Below, in pieces: positions 29,923-39,107 of a DNA stretch of 64,000 nt (position 1 is its first letter; every line of letters begins with the position of its first letter). This DNA is from Sphingopyxis sp. YF1. GTDB lineage: Bacteria > Pseudomonadota > Alphaproteobacteria > Sphingomonadales > Sphingomonadaceae. The position numbers were made by a program, and so were the translations under genes. Location of the stretch: NCBI RefSeq assembly GCF_022701295.1, contig NZ_CP033204.1, positions 3,162,001 through 3,226,000 on the forward strand, written 5' to 3'. Below the pieces are notes generated by a model. It was not told the origin of the DNA. It did no database searches and saw only the letters and a list, made by a program, of their open reading frames with translations.

Positions 29923-30693
29923 TCAAAACGCGTCCGAAGCGGCGGTGCCGTCTGGCTCCGCCCCAATATTTTCCTCGCCGGCAGGCGGCGGGGCGTGCGG
30001 GTCGGAATCGCGGTTGGCCGCGTCCCTACTCCATCCGGCGAAAAACTGCCAGCGGCTCAAATGCGCCAGCACGCGGATCGCGGCGCGGGCGTCGGTCAAC
30101 GCCAGATGCACCGCATTCTCCCGCCCCAATGCCATAGATAGGGTGTGCCGGTCCACCGGCAAGACGTGCCCTTCGCGGCCCGACCCCTCGTCGTCCTCGC
30201 CGACGCGCCACGCCTGCGCCAGTTTCTTGCGCCCGTCGGGACCGGCATCGTTCGCGTGGAGCAGCAGGCGCACCTGTCCGCGGCGCGCCGCCTGTTCGAT
30301 CTTCTCGGCGCCGCTGATCAATGTACCCGAACGCGATTCGAGCCCGAGCCGGTCGAGCGTTGCGCGCGCGAGCTGTGCCTCGATCCGCGCACCGAGATCG
30401 TCGGGGATGCTGAACTGCCCCTCGTGCAGCGCACGCGCGAGGCCGCCTTTCAGCTTGCCCTTCGCCTGCGCCGCTTCGAGCGCGGCGCGATCGACGCCGA
30501 TCCACGCCCCGCGCCCGGGCGCCTTGCCGTGAATATCCGGCGCAATGCCGCCGTCGGGTCCGAGCGCGAGGCGCACGAGCCTTTCGGCCGGCGAAACCTC
30601 GCCGGTGACCACGCAGCGCCGCTCGGGCACATGCTGTCCGCGCTTCCCCGCGCGGCCGGTGTCGTTCAGCTGATCATTGCGCGGGGTCCGCAT
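29923..30693 (-). CDS. YlxR (DUF448) RNA-binding protein with C-terminal L7Ae-like region
   Basis: A 256-residue protein. Residues about 20-100 are the YlxR domain (PERRCVVTGEVSPAERLVRLAL, GRGAWIGVDRAALEAA). Residues about 110-215 resemble the ribosomal L7Ae-like fold that alphaproteobacteria fuse to YlxR (SGTLISGAEKIEQAARRGQV, LLLHANDAG). The acidic, proline-rich tail is not conserved. The gene overlaps nusA by 20 bases, a position held in nearly all nusA-infB operons. YlxR affects RNase P or transcription in some species; its role here is unknown. Confidence 0.86.
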   Translation of the reverse strand: MRTPRNDQLNDTGRAGKRGQHVPERRCVVTGEVSPAERLVRLALGPDGGIAPDIHGKAPGRGAWIGVDRAALEAAQAKGKLKGGLARALHEGQFSIPDDLGARIEAQLARATLDRLGLESRSGTLISGAEKIEQAARRGQVRLLLHANDAGPDGRKKLAQAWRVGEDDEGSGREGHVLPVDRHTLSMALGRENAVHLALTDARAAIRVLAHLSRWQFFAGWSRDAANRDSDPHAPPPAGEENIGAEPDGTAASDAF

Positions 30694-32296
30694 CGGCGGC
30701 CTCCCCGGCTTGCGGCGCGTCGGCGGCCGGTTCGTCGTCGAACCAGTGTGCGCGCGCCGCCATGATGATCTCGTTGCCCTGTTCCTCGCTCAGGCCATAT
30801 TCGCCGAGCACCCCGCCCTTGTCTTCGGGGCGATCGCGCGACGGGCCGCGGCGGTTGTCCTGGCGCTTCTTGGCGATCAGTTCGTCGGTCGCGAGATCGG
30901 CGAGGTCGTCGAGCGTCTTGATCCCCGCCTTGCCGAGCACGACGAGCATCGCTTCGGTCAGGTGCGGGATTTCGGCGAGATCGTCCTCGACGCCGAGGCC
31001 GCGGCGTTCCTGACGCGCAGCTTCCTCGCGGCGTTCGAGCGCTTCGGTCGCGCGGCTCTGCAGCTCCTCGGCCAGCTCCTCGTCGAAGCCTTCGATGCTC
31101 GCCAGTTCATCGAGCGGCACGTAAGCGACTTCCTCGAGTTCGCCGAAGCCTTCGGCGACGAGCAGCTGCGCGAGCGTTTCGTCGACGTCGAGCTCTTCCT
31201 GGAACATCGTCGAGCGTTCGACGAATTCGCGATGGCGCTTCTCGCTCGCATCGGCCTCGGTCATGATGTCGATCTGGCTGCCGGTCAGCTGGCTGGCGAG
31301 ACGGACATTCTGGCCGCGGCGGCCGATGGCGAGGCTGAGCTGGTCGTCGGGAACGACAACCTCGATGCGGCCGTCATCCTCGTCGATCACGACGCGCTGC
31401 ACCGTCGCGGGCTGGAGCGCGTTGACGACGAAGGTCGCGGTGTCTTCGGACCAAGGGATGATGTCGATCTTTTCGCCCTGCATTTCCTGGACGACCGCCT
31501 GGACGCGGCTGCCCTTCATGCCGACGCAGGCGCCGACGGGGTCGATGCTGCCGTCGTAGCTGATCACGCCGATCTTCGCGCGCGAACCCGGGTCACGGGC
31601 GGCCGCCTTGATCTCGATGATGCCGTCGTAGATTTCGGGCACTTCCTGCGCGAACAGCTTCTTCATGAAGTCGGGGTGCGCACGGCTCAGGAAAATCTGC
31701 GGTCCGCGATTTTCGCGGCGCACCGACAGGATCAGTGCACGGACGCGGTCACCGACGCGCATCAGTTCGCGCGGGATCTGCTGATCGCGGCGGATCACGC
31801 CTTCGGCGCGACCGAGGTTGACGACGATGTGGCCGAACTCGACCGATTTGACGACACCGGTGATGATCTCGCCGCTGCGGTCCTTGAACTCTTCATACTG
31901 GCGCTCGCGATCGGCCTCGCGCACCTTCTGGAAGATCACCTGCTTCGCCGACTGGGCGTCGATGCGGCCCAAATCAACCGCGGGCAGCGGGTCGACGATG
32001 AAGTCGCCGATCTTGGCGTCCTTCTGCAGCTTCTGGCCCGCGGCGAGGTCGACCTGCTTGAAATAGTCCTCGACCTGCTCGACCACCTCGACGACGCGCC
32101 ACAGACGGAGGTCGCCCGTCTGCGGATCGAGCTTCGCACGAATGTCGTTCTCGGCACCGTAGCGCGCACGCGCCGCACGCTGGATCGCTTCCTCGATGGC
32201 CTCGATGACGATCCCCTTGTCGATCATCTTCTCGCTGGCGACGCTGTTGGCAATCGCGAGCAGTTCGGCCTTGTTGGCGGAAATGGCAGTGGCCAT
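30674..32296 (-). CDS. nusA: Transcription termination/antitermination protein NusA
   Basis: A 540-residue NusA that binds RNA polymerase and nascent RNA. Domain order is N-terminal polymerase-binding region (residues 1-130), S1 (SGEIITGVVKSVEFGHIVVN), two KH domains (IGVISYDGSIDPVGACVGMK, and LSLAIGRRGQNVRLASQLTG), then C-terminal helix-hairpin-helix acidic repeats from about residue 380. The start codon shares one base with the rimP stop (TGATG), so the two are coupled. Confidence 0.97.
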   Translation of the reverse strand: MATAISANKAELLAIANSVASEKMIDKGIVIEAIEEAIQRAARARYGAENDIRAKLDPQTGDLRLWRVVEVVEQVEDYFKQVDLAAGQKLQKDAKIGDFIVDPLPAVDLGRIDAQSAKQVIFQKVREADRERQYEEFKDRSGEIITGVVKSVEFGHIVVNLGRAEGVIRRDQQIPRELMRVGDRVRALILSVRRENRGPQIFLSRAHPDFMKKLFAQEVPEIYDGIIEIKAAARDPGSRAKIGVISYDGSIDPVGACVGMKGSRVQAVVQEMQGEKIDIIPWSEDTATFVVNALQPATVQRVVIDEDDGRIEVVVPDDQLSLAIGRRGQNVRLASQLTGSQIDIMTEADASEKRHREFVERSTMFQEELDVDETLAQLLVAEGFGELEEVAYVPLDELASIEGFDEELAEELQSRATEALERREEAARQERRGLGVEDDLAEIPHLTEAMLVVLGKAGIKTLDDLADLATDELIAKKRQDNRRGPSRDRPEDKGGVLGEYGLSEEQGNEIIMAARAHWFDDEPAADAPQAGEAADADPAQ

Positions 32297-32847
32297 CAGT
32301 CCTGTCCTTCTTCTTCCATGTCGTCGGCGCCCTCGGTCGAGAGCGGGACGGTTGCGGCAATCAATTTGTCGGTGAGAACCAGCTTCGCGGTGTCGATCGC
32401 GTCGAACGGCAGGCTGTGCTCCACCCCTTCCTTATCCGAAATCGTCACGACATCGCCGTCGATGCCGATCAGTTCGCCGTTGAAGCGCTGGCGTCCATCG
32501 CGCTTCTCCTTGAGTGCGATCTTCGCTTCGTGCCCCGCCCAGTCGGCGAAGTCGGCGCGGCGCGTCAGCGGCCGGTCGATGCCGGGCGACGAGACTTCGA
32601 GCCGGTAGGCGACGTCGATCGGGTCCTTGCCCGCTTCCTCAAGCGCGTCGAGCCGGTCCGAGATGCGGCGCGACAGGTCGGCGCAATCGTCGATCGTCAG
32701 CTGGCGCGTGTCGGGACGCTCAGCCATCACCTGCAAGGTCGGATCGCTGTCGCCGCCGAAAAAGGCGACGCGCACAAGCGCCAGCCCCATCGCCTCGGCT
32801 TCGGGCGCGATGATCGCATTGAGAGCGTCGAAATCGACCAAGTCCAT
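32296..32847 (-). CDS. rimP: Ribosome maturation factor RimP
   Basis: About 183 residues. RimP assists assembly of the 30S subunit. Recognisable stretches are ALNAIIAPEAEAMGLALVRV, CADLSRRISDRLDALEEAG, YRLEVSSPGIDRPLTRRADF and FNGELIGIDGDVVTI. The start is uncertain: the Met of MDLVDFDALN is chosen because similarity begins there, while an ATG nine codons upstream (MLSGHPDWN) is in frame; neither has a strong ribosome binding site. It is the first gene of the nusA-infB operon. No initiator tRNA gene lies upstream. Confidence 0.9.
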   Translation of the reverse strand: MDLVDFDALNAIIAPEAEAMGLALVRVAFFGGDSDPTLQVMAERPDTRQLTIDDCADLSRRISDRLDALEEAGKDPIDVAYRLEVSSPGIDRPLTRRADFADWAGHEAKIALKEKRDGRQRFNGELIGIDGDVVTISDKEGVEHSLPFDAIDTAKLVLTDKLIAATVPLSTEGADDMEEEGQD

Positions 32848-33144
32848 GTTCCAATCCGGATGACCGGAAAGCATGTGGGTACAGCCGCCGCGGCCCGCGG
32901 CCCCGACGTCCCAACTGGCTAACCATGTCAAGAAGTAGGGCGCATATAGGGCCGCATGCGTGAGTCGGCAAGCAGAAAGGCCGGCCCCAGCGACGAGCGG
33001 CGGCGCTTCCCCGCACGATTTGCGGCATCCGCTCCCGGTTCAGCGCATCACGCAATCATTTGTTCGCACCTCGTGGCATAAGGTGCCGCATGATCGTCCG
33101 CGCGAATCGCTCGCCCGGACCCCGCACGAGACGCCGAACCGCCG

Positions 33145-34278
33145 ATGAAGCCCGAACTCAACCTCGCCGCGCATTCGCCCTGGCTCGACCCGGCCGGGGC
33201 GAGCGCGCGGGCTGCGCCCGACCGGCGCTGGTGGATCGGGCTGGCACTCGCCAGCCTCCTCGCGTGCCTCGCGCTCGTCGCGACGAGTGGCCAGCTCCGC
33301 GCCTTTGCGCCCGGCTCCTACAGCGTCTCGGTCCCGCTCGAATTCAAACCCTATGACCCGACGCGCTGGGCGATCATGAATGCCGAGGATTACGAAGCGG
33401 CGCTCAAGCTCGACCCGACGCTGCCCGATCCCGACAGCGTCGGTTATGGCGATGCCGCCGCGCTGCCCCCCACCGATCCTGCGACGCTCCGCCAGGAAGC
33501 CTTTGTCGGCCCGCCCGCCAAACCCTATGTCTTTCGCGGCGTCACCGCGCTCGACCGCGAGCGCGCCCATTATTGCCTGACCGCCGCCATCTATTATGAG
33601 GCGGCATCGGAAACCGACGACGGGATGCGCGGGGTCGCCCAGACGGTGATCAACCGCGTCCGCCACCCGAGTTTTCCCAACACGGTGTGCGGCGTCGTCT
33701 TCCAGGGATCGCAGCGCGTCGGCGTTTGCCAGTTCACCTTTTCATGCGACGGCGCGATGGCGCGCGCGCCGAGCAAGCCCAACTGGCTGCGCGCAAGCCG
33801 CATCGCCGCGGCCGCACTCAATGGCTATGTCTTCCCCGGCGTCGGGCTCGCGACCCATTACCACACACAAGCGATCTGGCCGCGGTGGGGCAAGAGCCTG
33901 GTGATGACCAACATCGTCGGCGCGCACATCTTTCACCGCTGGCGCGGGCGCTGGGGCATGCCCGACGCCTTCCGCGCGCCCTATCTCGGCCGCGAACCGG
34001 TGCCGGGCCCCTATACGCCGGTCGCCCAGCAGCTCGCGGTGCTGTCGGGCAAGGGCGCCGGGATCGATGCCGCACTGTTCCCCGAAGGCAGCGGCGCGGC
34101 CGCCCCGCTTCCCGCAACCGCAGCCGCGCCGACTCCGCAGGCGATGACACAGGCCGAACGCCCGATCGGCACCCCGGCCGCACCGGCGGCGACGGCGCCC
34201 GCCTACGCCGACCCCCGGCTCAACCAGTCGGGTCAGATCCGCGAGGAGTTCAACAAGAGCGGCGAGTGGCGGAAATAG
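33145..34278 (+). CDS. SleB-type cell wall hydrolase (Hydrolase_2)
   Basis: A 377-residue protein with one N-terminal membrane anchor (about residues 29-49, WWIGLALASLLACLALVA). Its Hydrolase_2 domain (residues about 140-270) is recognised by LTAAIYYEAASETDDGMRGV, QTVINRVRHPSFPNTVCGVV, CQFTFSCDG and HYHTQAIWPRW. The glutamate of YYEA is the expected catalytic acid of this lysozyme-like fold. The C-terminal 90 residues are a low-complexity Ala/Pro linker. The likely substrate is peptidoglycan in the periplasm. Divergent from rimP; the 297-base gap shows no other gene. Confidence 0.87.
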   Translation: MKPELNLAAHSPWLDPAGASARAAPDRRWWIGLALASLLACLALVATSGQLRAFAPGSYSVSVPLEFKPYDPTRWAIMNAEDYEAALKLDPTLPDPDSVGYGDAAALPPTDPATLRQEAFVGPPAKPYVFRGVTALDRERAHYCLTAAIYYEAASETDDGMRGVAQTVINRVRHPSFPNTVCGVVFQGSQRVGVCQFTFSCDGAMARAPSKPNWLRASRIAAAALNGYVFPGVGLATHYHTQAIWPRWGKSLVMTNIVGAHIFHRWRGRWGMPDAFRAPYLGREPVPGPYTPVAQQLAVLSGKGAGIDAALFPEGSGAAAPLPATAAAPTPQAMTQAERPIGTPAAPAATAPAYADPRLNQSGQIREEFNKSGEWRK

Positions 34279-34330
34279 GGTCAGCCATCACGGGCTAAGC
34301 GCGTAACGGCAACCTATCGGGAACGGAGCC

Positions 34331-36043
34331 TTAGCGCCCCTGGCTGCGCCACCGCTTGACGACGCGGTCGAGAATTTCAGCCTCGCCGCCGGTCTCGCGC
34401 CACAGTTTCGAGAAGAGCGGATCGCTCGATGCGGGCCGCTTTTCTTCCTCGAGCGTGTCGAGATAGACACGGATCGGGATCGATACGCCCTCCCCGCAGA
34501 CGATGCATTCGCGGTTGCGCAGCGCCGGGATCGAATCGATGAAACCGCGCGCGCCTTCGGGCATCGCGGCTTTCACAAAATGCTGGTCGCGTTCGTTGTT
34601 GAGGCGCATCGAAATGATCGTGCCGCACTGCGACAGCACGCCTTCGGCAAGGTCCGACGGGCGCTGGGTGATCAGCCCCAGCGACACGCCATATTTGCGG
34701 CCTTCCTTGGCAATGCGTTCGAGAATCTTGCGCACAGCCTGCCCTTGGCCGACGTCCTTTGCCGGTATGTAGCGGTGCGCTTCTTCGCAGACGAGCAGGA
34801 TCGGCCGCTGCGGTTCGCCGCGCGACCAGATCGCATAGTCGAAGGTCAGACGCGACAATACGGCAACGACGACGCTGGTGATATCGCTGGGAACCCCCGA
34901 CACGTCGATGATCGAGATCGGCCGGCCGTCCGACGGCAGGCGGAAAATCTTGCCGATGAAGTTGGCCATCGTGTCGGCGACGAGCATGCCCGAGAACATG
35001 AAATTATAGCGCGGATCGGCGCGCATTTCCTCGATCTTGCCCTTGATCCGCATGAAGGGCGCGGACGAGGTCGCCTTGTCGAGCTTGCCCATCTCGTTCG
35101 ACAGGATGTTGAGCAGGTCGGAGAGCAGATAGGGAATCGGCGAATCGACCGTGATCTTGGTCATGCCTTCGGCGAGGCGGTTCTTGCTCCGCGCCTGCAG
35201 CAGGCAGCGCGCAAGCACGTCGCAGTCGGCCTGCCGGTCGCGGCCCTCGGCGGTAACGAAGACTTCGCAATGCTCTTCGAAATTCATCAGCCAATAAGGC
35301 ATCGCGAGATTGTCGACGTCGAACAATGCGCCCGTGCTCTTGAACGCCGCCGAATATTCGCCGTGCGGGTCGATCATCACGATATGGCCCTGCGGCGCGA
35401 GTTCGCAGATCTTGTGCAGGATCAGCGCCGCGCTCGTCGACTTGCCGGTACCCGTCGAACCGAGCAGCGCGAAATGCTTGCCGAGCATTGCATCGACATA
35501 GAGCGACCCCCGAATATCCTTGGTCGGATAGACCGTACCGACCTCGACATGCGCGCGCTCGTCAGCGGCATAGATCTGCTTGAGGTCCGGGCTGGTCGCA
35601 GCGAAGACCGGGCTGCCCGGCACCGGGTAGCGCGTCACGCCGCGGCGGAAATTGTGGATGCGACCGGTCAGCTTCTCTTCATCGCCTTCGCCGAGGAAAT
35701 CGATCGTCGCGACGATCAGCCCCTCGCCGCGTTCGTGGAGCTGCTGGTCGCGGATGCTTGCGACGAGCCAGACATTGCCGACGCGCACCTTGACCTGTGC
35801 CCCGACCTGCCCCGCCATCGCGACCGCAGCATCGGCCGATTCGGACAGTCGCTGCAGCGCCGGGCCGTCGAGCAGGATACGCGAAGCCGAGCCCGCGATG
35901 TCGATCACTTCGCCGACGAGCAGTTCGTCGCGGTGGTGTATCGCCGCGGGGTTGAGCGCCGCCGCCGTGCCGCCGCCGGCGAGCCGGACATGCTGCACCG
36001 GGGCCGCTTCGCCCGCCTTGTAACCGCTACCCTGCATATCCAT
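34331..36043 (-). CDS. HerA-like ATP-binding protein (DUF87)
   Basis: A 570-residue FtsK/HerA-superfamily ATPase. A HAS-barrel-like N-terminal domain (about residues 35-170) precedes the P-loop GSTGTGKS (195-202), Walker B region ILLVCEEAHRYIPA and the sensor motif GLITQRPSDLAEGVLSQCGT. Such proteins pump or resect DNA; archaeal HerA pairs with the NurA nuclease, but no nuclease gene is adjacent here, as is usual for proteobacterial copies. The ATG was chosen after the end of unconserved upstream frame and follows GGGGACATTCG. Convergent with the cell wall hydrolase gene. Confidence 0.85.
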   Translation of the reverse strand: MDMQGSGYKAGEAAPVQHVRLAGGGTAAALNPAAIHHRDELLVGEVIDIAGSASRILLDGPALQRLSESADAAVAMAGQVGAQVKVRVGNVWLVASIRDQQLHERGEGLIVATIDFLGEGDEEKLTGRIHNFRRGVTRYPVPGSPVFAATSPDLKQIYAADERAHVEVGTVYPTKDIRGSLYVDAMLGKHFALLGSTGTGKSTSAALILHKICELAPQGHIVMIDPHGEYSAAFKSTGALFDVDNLAMPYWLMNFEEHCEVFVTAEGRDRQADCDVLARCLLQARSKNRLAEGMTKITVDSPIPYLLSDLLNILSNEMGKLDKATSSAPFMRIKGKIEEMRADPRYNFMFSGMLVADTMANFIGKIFRLPSDGRPISIIDVSGVPSDITSVVVAVLSRLTFDYAIWSRGEPQRPILLVCEEAHRYIPAKDVGQGQAVRKILERIAKEGRKYGVSLGLITQRPSDLAEGVLSQCGTIISMRLNNERDQHFVKAAMPEGARGFIDSIPALRNRECIVCGEGVSIPIRVYLDTLEEEKRPASSDPLFSKLWRETGGEAEILDRVVKRWRSQGR

Positions 36044-36149
36044 CGAATGTCCCCGCCGCTGTCCTGTCAAAAGCGTCCCGGGTCCGATATCGCAGCGGAT
36101 GGTAAAGAAAGCGCTTATGCTGTCGCCGCGCCCCTCCGCGCGGCGAACA

Positions 36150-36926
36150 TCAGCGGCGCCTGAAAGCGGCCGACGCCGCATAGCCGAACAGCAGCGACAT
36201 CGCGACGGCGGTCAGGCCGTAGAGGAAGCCATGGCGTTCAGCGGCGAGCGCGACGAAGCGCTCGAAACCGGCCTTGCGGATTTCGACATTGCGCGAGGCG
36301 ACCGCGAGCACCCGCCCCTTACTGATCAGGAAGGTCTCGGCGCGATAGGTACCGACGGGCACGCGCGCCGGCACCGGTATGCGCGCACGATAGAGCACCC
36401 CCTCGCTGATCTCGACCGCGGCGGGGTTTTCGTAGAAAAGCCCCATCCGGCGATAGAGATCGACCAGCCCGGCCTCGAACCGCTCAAGCTTGCTCGCTTC
36501 GGAAAAGTCCGACGGCGACATCGACAGATTCTCGAGCCCGAGTTCGAAGATCGCGGCGGTGCGCTCGTCGACCAGCTTGTCGATCGGGCGCGACGAGCCG
36601 ATCGCGTAGAAGCCGGGCGACGTGCGCAGGCGCAGACTGCTGGCATTGACCCAGATGCCGGCGACACGGCGCTTCTCGCGCAGCACGATCGGGCGCACCG
36701 GCCCCTTCAGCACCACGACGATGTCGGCACGGTCATCGGGCAGGCGCTGACCCGGATAGAGGATCGCGCCGAACAGTAGCAATTCCTCGCCGGTGAAACT
36801 GTACTGGATGTCGATCGCGCGGCTCGACACGTCGGGCACCAGCCGCGGATCACCGCCCTGCGCCGCCGTGCCGCCGGGCCAGGCCAGCAGCAGGCACCAG
36901 AGGATCAAGGCGCCGAACCGTGTCAT
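36150..36926 (-). CDS. TIGR02186 family membrane-anchored protein
   Basis: A 258-residue protein with a signal peptide (cleavage near TAAQ) and one C-terminal membrane helix (FLYGLTAVAMSLLFGYAASAA). The body has the family's wording: DPRLVPDVSSRAIDIQYSFT, LLLFGAILYPG, DIVVVLKGP and GIWVNASSLRL. The domain probably faces the periplasm. Function is unknown, but it is almost always next to a TauE/SafE-type transporter in alphaproteobacteria, as here, where the two genes share four bases (ATGA). A role supporting that exporter is inferred. Confidence 0.84.
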   Translation of the reverse strand: MTRFGALILWCLLLAWPGGTAAQGGDPRLVPDVSSRAIDIQYSFTGEELLLFGAILYPGQRLPDDRADIVVVLKGPVRPIVLREKRRVAGIWVNASSLRLRTSPGFYAIGSSRPIDKLVDERTAAIFELGLENLSMSPSDFSEASKLERFEAGLVDLYRRMGLFYENPAAVEISEGVLYRARIPVPARVPVGTYRAETFLISKGRVLAVASRNVEIRKAGFERFVALAAERHGFLYGLTAVAMSLLFGYAASAAFRRR

Positions 36927-37831
36927 TGCACGGTGTAGATTTCGTCGGGGCGGATGAACAGGTCGACCCCCATACGCAGCGCGACGAGCAGCACGATCGC
37001 CGCGAGCGCCATGCGCAGATATTCGGGCTTCACACTTTGCGCAAAACGCGCGCCGACCTGCGCGCCGGTGACGCTACCGAGCAGCAGCAGTCCCGCGAGC
37101 ACGATATCGACCGCGCCGGTCGTCAGCGCGTGCACCATCGTCGTCGCCATCGTCACGAAGAGGATCTGGAACAGCGAGGTGCCGACCACAACCTGCGTCC
37201 CCATGCCGAGCAGGTAGATCATCGCCGGGACCATGATGAAGCCGCCGCCGACGCCCAGCAACATGGTCAGCACGCCGACCGCCATGCCGAGCAGCAGCGG
37301 CGCGAGCGGCGAAATATAGAGTCCCGAGCGGTAGAAGCGCCAGCGCAGCGGCAGGTTGGCGACCATCGGGTGATGGCGCCGCTTGCGCGCCGGGGCGGGC
37401 AATCCGGCACGCTGCGCCCGCAGCGTGCCGAGCGCTTCGCGCGCCATCAGCGAGCCGACCGAACCGAGCAGCGCGACGTAGAGGATGTTGATCACCGTAT
37501 CGATCTGCCCCCACGCGGTGAGCAGTTCGAACAGCCCCGCGCCGATCAGCGAACCGACAAGGCCCCCGGCGATGAGCACCGACCCCATGCGAAGATCGAC
37601 TCCGTCGCGTTCGAGGTGCGCGAGCGCGCCCGACACGCTGGCACCGGTGACCTGCGTCGCCGCCGACGCCGCGGCCACCGTCGGCGGAATACCATAGAAA
37701 ATGAGAAGCGGCGTGGTCAGGAACCCCCCGCCGACGCCGAACATCCCCGACAGGAAACCGACCCCACCGCCCAGCAGGACGATGACGAGGGCGTTGACCG
37801 ACAGGTTGGCGACGGGAAGGTAGAGATCCAT
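36923..37831 (-). CDS. TSUP (TauE/SafE) family transporter
   Basis: A 302-residue inner membrane protein with about eight hydrophobic segments in two related halves, each with the glycine-rich signature GVGGGF (MFGVGGGFLTTPLLI and LLGVGGGFIMVPAMI). The family exports or imports sulfite, sulfoacetate, thiosulfate and similar organosulfur anions. A basic loop (PARKRRHHPM) separates the halves. The paired TIGR02186 gene overlaps its 3' end. No sulfur metabolism gene is nearby, so the substrate is open. Confidence 0.88.
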   Translation of the reverse strand: MDLYLPVANLSVNALVIVLLGGGVGFLSGMFGVGGGFLTTPLLIFYGIPPTVAAASAATQVTGASVSGALAHLERDGVDLRMGSVLIAGGLVGSLIGAGLFELLTAWGQIDTVINILYVALLGSVGSLMAREALGTLRAQRAGLPAPARKRRHHPMVANLPLRWRFYRSGLYISPLAPLLLGMAVGVLTMLLGVGGGFIMVPAMIYLLGMGTQVVVGTSLFQILFVTMATTMVHALTTGAVDIVLAGLLLLGSVTGAQVGARFAQSVKPEYLRMALAAIVLLVALRMGVDLFIRPDEIYTVQ

Positions 37832-37934
37832 GGGCCCCGAAACGTGACAGGACGCCCCGGACGGGGCGATGCGCCGACCCTAGACCAATTCGCGCCGCCG
37901 GGGAATCGTTCAGCGTCCGAAAGTTCGGGAAATG

Positions 37935-39107
37935 TCAGAAGTCGGCCGCGAGGGTCAGTGCCAGCCCGCTCTCGGGGCGGGCATCGCCGGCGACGCGCTG
38001 CCGCCAGTCGAGCGCAACGCGGCTGCCGCCGCCGATTTCGGGCAGGCGCAGCGTCGCGCGCGGACCGATATCGAGCCGCGCCGCGCCCGGTTGGGCCGCG
38101 CCTGCAGCGAGCGCGCCAAGATGCAGCGTCGCGTCGGGCAAGCGCGCAACCTCGCGGTCGATCACCAGCGCGGCGTCAACGAAGCCATCGCGCCGCCGCG
38201 CGCCGACCAGCCCCGCCTGCCCATAGGCTTCGAGCCGGAAATCGTGCGGCAAGGCAACGTCGCCAACCCCCGCAGTCACCATCGCGGCAAGCGCGGTCCG
38301 ACCCGCGCTGCCGACGGCAAGGCGCTGTTCAACCGCGACATCGACCGGCCAGCGTGCGACGGGCGCGAAGGCAAATCCCAGCGCCACTTCGCGCTGACGC
38401 GGCTGCGCGAGCGCGATCGTCGCGCGGCCATAAGCGCGCAGCCGGCCGCGGTCGCCGAACCCGTAGGCCAACCGCGCCCCGGCCTGACTCCCGCCGATCT
38501 GCCCCGCGGCGGAGATGCCCTCGGGCGGACGCCCCGCGCCGCCGCGCAAATGGACCCAGCTGCCGAGCGACCAGCCCGCAAGCTGGCGCTGCATCCAGAA
38601 GGGCTGACCCGCGCCGGGAGTTCCCGCCCGGCCCGATATGGAATTCGGCGGCGCCACCCACGCCGAGTGATCGGCGGGGAAGGCAGTTTGCGCCGTCGCG
38701 CCCGGCAGCGACGGCAGCGACGGCAGCAATCGCGCAATCAGCGCAAGCCGCAGATGGTGAAGCCCGCCGTCAGACCGGCCACCGGCATCGGCGACCGTCT
38801 CTGTCCGTGCTCCCGCTGTCCGCGACAGCTCGATCGATGGCCGCGCCGCGACGTTCACCGTCTCGCGGCCGCCGGACAGCGCGTTGGCGATGCCGCCGTC
38901 CGGCCCCTTCACCGCGGGCGCCCAGCGAGGCGGCGACGCCGCTCGCCCCCATGACACCGGCGGCTCTGCACCGGGTTGCGCATGCGGTATTGCGGGGTTC
39001 CAGTGCGCCAGCGCCCGCACCAGGGTCCAGCCGCCGATCAGAAGGAGCAGAAAGCGCAGTGCCCGCGCATCGCCACGCGGCTGCCGGGCAAGGGCGGCGG
39101 TCGTCAC
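37935..39107 (-). CDS. Hypothetical outer-membrane-like partner of the glycosyltransferase
   Basis: About 390 residues from a GTG whose bases overlap the glycosyltransferase stop (GTGA). A single hydrophobic helix lies near the N-terminus (ALRFLLLLIGGWTLVRAL), followed by a disordered Pro/Ala/Gly region to about residue 175. The rest alternates short aromatic, glycine and arginine-containing strands (ARLAYGFGDRGRLRAYGRAT, LEAYGQAGLVGARRRDGF) and ends in LALTLAADF, a phenylalanine-terminated beta-barrel-like end. I do not recognise a named family. The arrangement resembles an NfrA/NfrB-like glycosyltransferase plus outer membrane partner, which is inference only. Confidence 0.62.
   Translation of the reverse strand: MTTAALARQPRGDARALRFLLLLIGGWTLVRALAHWNPAIPHAQPGAEPPVSWGRAASPPRWAPAVKGPDGGIANALSGGRETVNVAARPSIELSRTAGARTETVADAGGRSDGGLHHLRLALIARLLPSLPSLPGATAQTAFPADHSAWVAPPNSISGRAGTPGAGQPFWMQRQLAGWSLGSWVHLRGGAGRPPEGISAAGQIGGSQAGARLAYGFGDRGRLRAYGRATIALAQPRQREVALGFAFAPVARWPVDVAVEQRLAVGSAGRTALAAMVTAGVGDVALPHDFRLEAYGQAGLVGARRRDGFVDAALVIDREVARLPDATLHLGALAAGAAQPGAARLDIGPRATLRLPEIGGGSRVALDWRQRVAGDARPESGLALTLAADF

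Noticed and set aside
27323..30532. A 1069-codon plus-strand frame opposite infB and ylxR
   Set aside because: Same cause: it mirrors IF-2 codon structure, spans two real genes and has no recognisable domain.
32848..33144. A tRNA-fMet or promoter upstream of rimP
   Set aside because: No cloverleaf can be drawn. A TTGACA is present on the minus strand, but no -10 lies 16-18 bases further on.
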